From JADFUS01 sp036653215 (GTDB lineage Bacteria > Bacteroidota > Bacteroidia > Bacteroidales > Rikenellaceae): a stretch of DNA of 8,864 nucleotides. The notes beneath the pieces are model-generated. The model saw only the letters and a program-made list of their open reading frames with translations, did not search any database and was not told where the DNA came from. The stretch lies in NCBI GenBank assembly GCA_036653215.1, contig JAVVUK010000067.1:1-8864 (forward strand), in the 5' to 3' direction. The translations under genes and the position numbers were made by a program. Shown here one piece after another: positions 6,254 through 8,864 of this stretch; positions within the stretch are counted from its first letter, which is position 1, and each line of letters begins with the position of its first letter.

Positions 6254-6673
6254 TTATGAACCATATTCGACATCAAGAGCTACAAAGGGTAATACGTGCT
6301 CACTATTTCCATCACCCTCCTTCATCCCATGTGGCATCTCAGATATGGAAGCACAAACGATCCTATCGATTGTTACTATTCCACCTTCTGACATATAGCT
6401 GACTATAATGTCAAAGTCAACGTCTAATATATCTTTGTATCCATTAGCTTTCGCTGAGCGATTAAGTGCTTGAAGCTCGCTTTGCAATATAGTCACAGAA
6501 CCATCAACCTCACGCCTCTTGTGCTGAATTGCTCTTGCTGATCTACCGGCACCAAATAGAAGCTCTTTTTCTTTTTTTGTTTTGTAATCGACGCCTCTAC
6601 AACCTGCTACAGGTTGTCCAAAAATGATAATTTGCACATCACCCCACGCATATTCCCTTTGATTTATTCTCAT
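6254..6673 (-). CDS. Tail tube protein
   Basis: The protein has 139 residues, the usual size for tube subunits of contractile tails (T4 gp19, Mu gpM and PBSX XkdM families). It begins with a beta-rich part (residues 7-31, YAWGDVQIIIFGQPVAGCRGVDY), then a lysine/arginine-rich loop (residues 32-55), the segment VDGSVTILQSELQAL typical of the 'this tube is also made of a two-strand extension' region of tube proteins, and a C-terminal beta hairpin ending in VALDVEYGS. It would stack as hexameric rings inside the sheath. It lies immediately after the sheath (1-base gap) and 11 bases before the assembly chaperone, exactly the expected order. Identification relies on size, pattern and order; the fold itself is not proven here. 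Confidence 0.85.
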   Translation of the reverse strand: MRINQREYAWGDVQIIIFGQPVAGCRGVDYKTKKEKELLFGAGRSARAIQHKRREVDGSVTILQSELQALNRSAKANGYKDILDVDFDIIVSYMSEGGIVTIDRIVCASISEMPHGMKEGDGNSEHVLPFVALDVEYGS

Positions 6674-6674
6674 A

Positions 6675-7847
6675 TTATTTTATTATTGCTGGATTTTTTA
6701 GTGTCAATCCAAAGTTTATAGACTTAAGAACACCTTGAGGCACTATGGCACCAGACACATCAAGTGCCCCTGATGACAATACGTTTTGATTAGGATCAAC
6801 AAAACAGTCAAATGAACTAATCTCTCCATTCAATACAACGCTTATTGCATTCTCAATAACACCCTCGTAATACATACATATAGCAGCTGAGAGCTTCCCA
6901 TCGCTTTCAATTTTAATATTGTCCATTATTTCGGTAATGTAGGTGTCGTAAATGATTGTACATGCTTTATCTACGACACGCCCTAAGTGCAGCTCCGAAT
7001 AATCGTCGGTCACAGATGACGCCATTGGATCTCCACTTAGATAGCACCCGTTTTTTGTCGGGTATTTTACATATGTAATATATCCTGCATCGTTTAAAAC
7101 TCCGGATAACCCTTGCGCCGATTGAAACTCGGCACCGTTAGTTAACCATCCTTCTGCTGCAATTGCACCATCTTTAACACGCCCTATCGAGCGGTGTACT
7201 GCTATTTTAGCAGCACGTCCTAACACTTGGCCTATTGCCGCCGTCTTCTTAACATTGTCGTCAGATGCTATAACATAACCCACACGATTATGCGAAGATG
7301 CTGATGGTTTAAACAAGGTTTCCGTTTCTCCAGTAAAGTTGCAAGCAGGAAGTAACGACCTAAAAGGTTTAACCTTATCCGCATGAGCCTCTGCTGCGGC
7401 ATTAGCAGCAGCACCAGCTGTTATAGCATCGCCATCTATACCTTGTGTTACTACGGCGGTGTACGAAGTTGGAGGTAGTTTATTTGCGCCCACGAGTCGA
7501 ATGCGCCCACCTGCCGAATTAATAAGTTTGTTAAGCGGAGATGTGGCATCAGTAGAGCACATTGCTGTTAATGTCGTTGCCTCGCTAACAACAAGCAAAT
7601 GTAGTTCAGCTCCTTCGCCTGTTTGTGCATAAAAAGCCCTAACATCTTTATCTATTAAAAAGTTATTATCGCCCGTTACACCGAGTGCCACAAGGTCATT
7701 TGTACTGCTTAAAAGATAGTGTTTTAAAAGTTCTAGCTTGCCTGGAATGGCAACACCCGTCAGCAATAGAGCTGACACGCCGTCTGTTGTTGGTGTTATT
7801 CTTCCGAGGTTACCATTGCCAAGCGTTATATTTACATTTGGTAGCAT
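6675..7847 (-). CDS. Contractile tail sheath protein, DUF2586 type
   Basis: The protein has 390 residues. It opens with LPNVNITLGNGNLGR, a start typical, as I recall it, of DUF2586 proteins of Bacteroidetes phages, followed by a region with YLLSSTNDLVALGV (residues 44-57) and the stretch containing FYAQTGEGAELHLLVVS (72-88). These resemble the early part of sheath proteins, where successive subunits are read out as LT-like folds. Length fits sheath subunits (about 350-500 residues). The gene sits directly before a tube gene, as sheath genes do in Mu (L, M) and P2 (FI, FII). The role would be the outer contractile tube around the inner tail tube. Starting with ATG at 7847, it lies 1 base after the previous stop. 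The family match is from memory of the sequence pattern; assignment as sheath adds the position argument. Confidence 0.87.
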   Translation of the reverse strand: MLPNVNITLGNGNLGRITPTTDGVSALLLTGVAIPGKLELLKHYLLSSTNDLVALGVTGDNNFLIDKDVRAFYAQTGEGAELHLLVVSEATTLTAMCSTDATSPLNKLINSAGGRIRLVGANKLPPTSYTAVVTQGIDGDAITAGAAANAAAEAHADKVKPFRSLLPACNFTGETETLFKPSASSHNRVGYVIASDDNVKKTAAIGQVLGRAAKIAVHRSIGRVKDGAIAAEGWLTNGAEFQSAQGLSGVLNDAGYITYVKYPTKNGCYLSGDPMASSVTDDYSELHLGRVVDKACTIIYDTYITEIMDNIKIESDGKLSAAICMYYEGVIENAISVVLNGEISSFDCFVDPNQNVLSSGALDVSGAIVPQGVLKSINFGLTLKNPAIIK

Positions 7848-7848
7848 T

Positions 7849-8178
7849 TTATTCTGTTTTAATAGTTAATAGCTCGTCATTGTTACCACTACGTTTGTTA
7901 AGAGAATGTTGATGTCTTACAGCATGTCCTTCATCGGGGCTTAAAAAAACACTATTGTCACTTGTTACAAACCATACCTTATTGTCAATATAAAACGGCA
8001 TATATTGTGCGCTTATAATATTTACAACATCCGACATGCGTGTTTTCTTTTTGCCTTCATCGTCAATGTCTGCATTAACGTTAACCTCCTCACCTTTGCT
8101 TTCATCGTCAATGTCTGTATTGACGTTAATTGTTGCCTCTTTGACAACAAACCCTTTACTTTTCTTTGTATTTGCCAT
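7849..8178 (-). CDS. Hypothetical protein with duplicated acidic repeat, upstream of the sheath gene
   Basis: The protein has 109 residues and I recognise no family. A lysine-rich N-terminus is followed by two tandem 15-residue units, residues 17-31 (INVNTDIDDESKGEE) and about 32-46 (starting VNVNADIDDEGKKK), then a likely folded C-terminal part with YMPFYIDNKVWFV and SVFLSPDEG. The repeat is also visible in the DNA (45-bp period). The C-terminal half looks like a small beta-rich domain. It ends one base before the sheath ATG, so translational coupling with the sheath is likely. A role as a small virion or assembly protein is possible, but this is inferred from position only. The acidic repeat may be a flexible linker or spacer that varies among relatives. 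Confidence 0.8.
   Translation of the reverse strand: MANTKKSKGFVVKEATINVNTDIDDESKGEEVNVNADIDDEGKKKTRMSDVVNIISAQYMPFYIDNKVWFVTSDNSVFLSPDEGHAVRHQHSLNKRSGNNDELLTIKTE
8056..8129 (-). repeat. 45-bp-period tandem duplication within the 109-residue protein gene
   Basis: The plus-strand segments 8056-8084 and 8101-8129 are 29 bases long and differ at only 2 positions (C/T and A/G). They are offset by exactly 45 bases, so the duplication keeps the reading frame and encodes two acidic VNVN(T/A)DIDDE units. The similarity extends a few bases further on the 5' side of each copy. The near-identity in DNA suggests a fairly recent duplication rather than convergent protein sequence. Confidence 0.9.
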
Positions 8179-8189
8179 TTATTTATTGG

Positions 8190-8507
8190 TTATGCTATAT
8201 TGTTGTTATTATCGTCAGAGCACTGAAGCTCTTTTGGGACAGGGCATTCGGCGAAGTGTTTGCACGTACTAACCCTATCTAACACCTTTTCAAGCCTTGA
8301 CACTGACTTGCGTAACTTGCTATTTTCAATTTTTATAAGCTCAAAGGCTTCGGCGTTTGCTTTCTTAACGAGATCAATCATCTGATCGGCGGTGTTTATC
8401 TCAGCACTCACTACCTCTGCTCTCTTTGCTCTTTTGAAGTAAAACACTGACGTAACAGTGCCTACCAATGTGCCTAATGCACCTACTATTATTGTCAGCA
8501 TTTCCAT
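8190..8507 (-). CDS. Small membrane-anchored coiled-coil protein (possible lysis-associated protein)
   Basis: The protein has 105 residues. Residues 4-24 form a hydrophobic, glycine-containing segment that looks like a single N-terminal membrane anchor, followed by a basic cluster (KRAKRA) that would stay in the cytoplasm or mark the membrane edge. Residues about 32-80 are charged and heptad-like, suggesting a long helix or coiled coil. The C-terminal part holds three cysteines (82, 88 and 96) in a C-x5-CPVPKELQC arrangement, then an Asn/Asp-rich tail. Small proteins with this anchor, coiled coil and Cys-x5-CPV layout recur, from memory, in Bacteroidetes phages without known function. The architecture resembles Rz-like spanin subunits or holin partners, but nothing here proves a lysis role. 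The gene lies between the right-edge gene and the sheath group, 2 bases after the former and 11 before the next gene. Confidence 0.85.
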   Translation of the reverse strand: MEMLTIIVGALGTLVGTVTSVFYFKRAKRAEVVSAEINTADQMIDLVKKANAEAFELIKIENSKLRKSVSRLEKVLDRVSTCKHFAECPVPKELQCSDDNNNNIA

Positions 8508-8509
8508 AG

Positions 8510-8864
8510 CTACACCTTGGCTGAATAAATTGCGGCAATGCCAAAATTGCGTAAAGAAAGAGCGATAAATCTTTTTTGAAAACCTATCAAATCACCTCTG
8601 TACTGAGGATCATTTTCTGTGATAAAGGCTTGAACCTCGCCATTGCAACGCATAACTTCACTTTTCTGCCATGCTATTGACGTTGGCATGGAAGCTGGGC
8701 TTTTTGCAGCGGCAAAAGCCTCTTTTTCTTTTGTTGTCGCTGAAAATGTCGGCATGTTGGAATAGTTATACACCACAAATGCGCCGAGTTTATTATCTTT
8801 AAGGACCTTCTCATATCTGCCAACATCCTCTAGCTTAAGGTCTTCAAGGTGCTTGTTACACCAG
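8510..8864 (-). CDS. Unidentified phage protein, C-terminal part (5' end beyond the window)
   Basis: The frame is open from the right edge to a TAG stop and gives 117 residues. An internal GTG at 8776 could be taken for a start, but 29 further in-frame residues precede it without a stop, so this is the tail end of a longer gene. Visible features are a stretch rich in charged residues near the edge, a short hydrophobic strand (LGAFVVYNY), an Ala/Ser-rich segment, and a C-terminal part with NDPQYRGDL followed by an amphipathic segment ending in IAAIYSAKV. I do not recognise the family with confidence. Being just upstream of the tail genes, it could be a tail terminator or completion protein of the Mu gp37 type, or another head-tail joining protein. 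That rests on position only. The stop lies 2 bases before the next ATG, so the two genes are almost certainly co-transcribed. Confidence 0.7.
   Translation of the reverse strand, partial: WCNKHLEDLKLEDVGRYEKVLKDNKLGAFVVYNYSNMPTFSATTKEKEAFAAAKSPASMPTSIAWQKSEVMRCNGEVQAFITENDPQYRGDLIGFQKRFIALSLRNFGIAAIYSAKV

Noticed and set aside
8510..8776. GTG at 8776 as a true start for the right-edge gene
   Set aside because: The same frame continues without stop to the window edge and gives plausible protein (charged, helical), so the gene most likely begins outside.
1..8864. Internal promoters or terminators
   Set aside because: Genes abut or overlap throughout, there is no intergenic space of useful size, and I saw no hairpin with a T-tract or a convincing Bacteroidetes -33/-7 motif between genes.
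1..8864. Type VI secretion or eCIS cluster
   Set aside because: A full-size tape measure, frameshifted chaperone and Mu order favour a phage-type tail; no ClpV, TssJLM or AAA-ATPase gene is in the window.

Overview
The window is an uninterrupted stretch of contractile-tail genes from a Mu-like or P2-like prophage (or a phage-derived tail particle), most probably from a member of the Bacteroidales. That host assignment rests on DUF2586-type sheath and DUF6046-type proteins, families I know from Bacteroidetes phages, on moderately AT-rich DNA, and on start codons preceded by AT-rich sequence rather than clear Shine-Dalgarno motifs. All convincing genes lie on the minus strand, so transcription runs from base 8864 down to base 1. 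Neighbouring genes overlap or are separated by about 11 bases at most once a frameshifted extension is counted, which indicates one long late operon. I saw no internal promoter, terminator, RNA gene, insertion sequence, attachment site or CRISPR array.

In transcription order: (1) 8864-8510, C-terminal part of an unidentified protein that enters from the right edge; (2) 8507-8190, a small membrane-anchored coiled-coil protein with three cysteines; (3) 8178-7849, a small protein with a duplicated acidic 15-residue unit; (4) 7847-6675, DUF2586-type tail sheath; (5) 6673-6254, tail tube; (6) 6242-5946, tail assembly chaperone, with a 60-residue extension in the -1 frame reaching 5770; (7) 5765-3375, tape measure; (8) 3391-2804, DUF6046-type protein; (9) 2802-1819, gp27-like baseplate hub; (10) 1853-1362, short gpV/gp45-type spike; (11) 1361-1143, unidentified 72-residue protein; (12) 1146-859, gp25/gpW-type wedge or sheath initiator; (13) 869-606, LysM-like tail protein X; (14) 622-1, N-terminal part of a gpJ/gp47-type wedge protein that leaves through the left edge.

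Together these genes encode the sheath, tube, length ruler, assembly chaperones, hub, spike and most of the wedge of a contractile tail. The gene order follows Mu (sheath, tube, chaperone, tape measure, hub, spike, gp25-like, J-like), with additions. The most informative signal is the 'missing' sequence between the chaperone and the tape measure. It is an open reading frame without a start codon near its 5' end, joined to the chaperone by an A_AAA_AAG slippery heptamer one codon before the zero-frame stop. This is a strong candidate for the conserved -1 programmed frameshift of long-tailed phages, and annotation by ordinary ORF calling would miss it.
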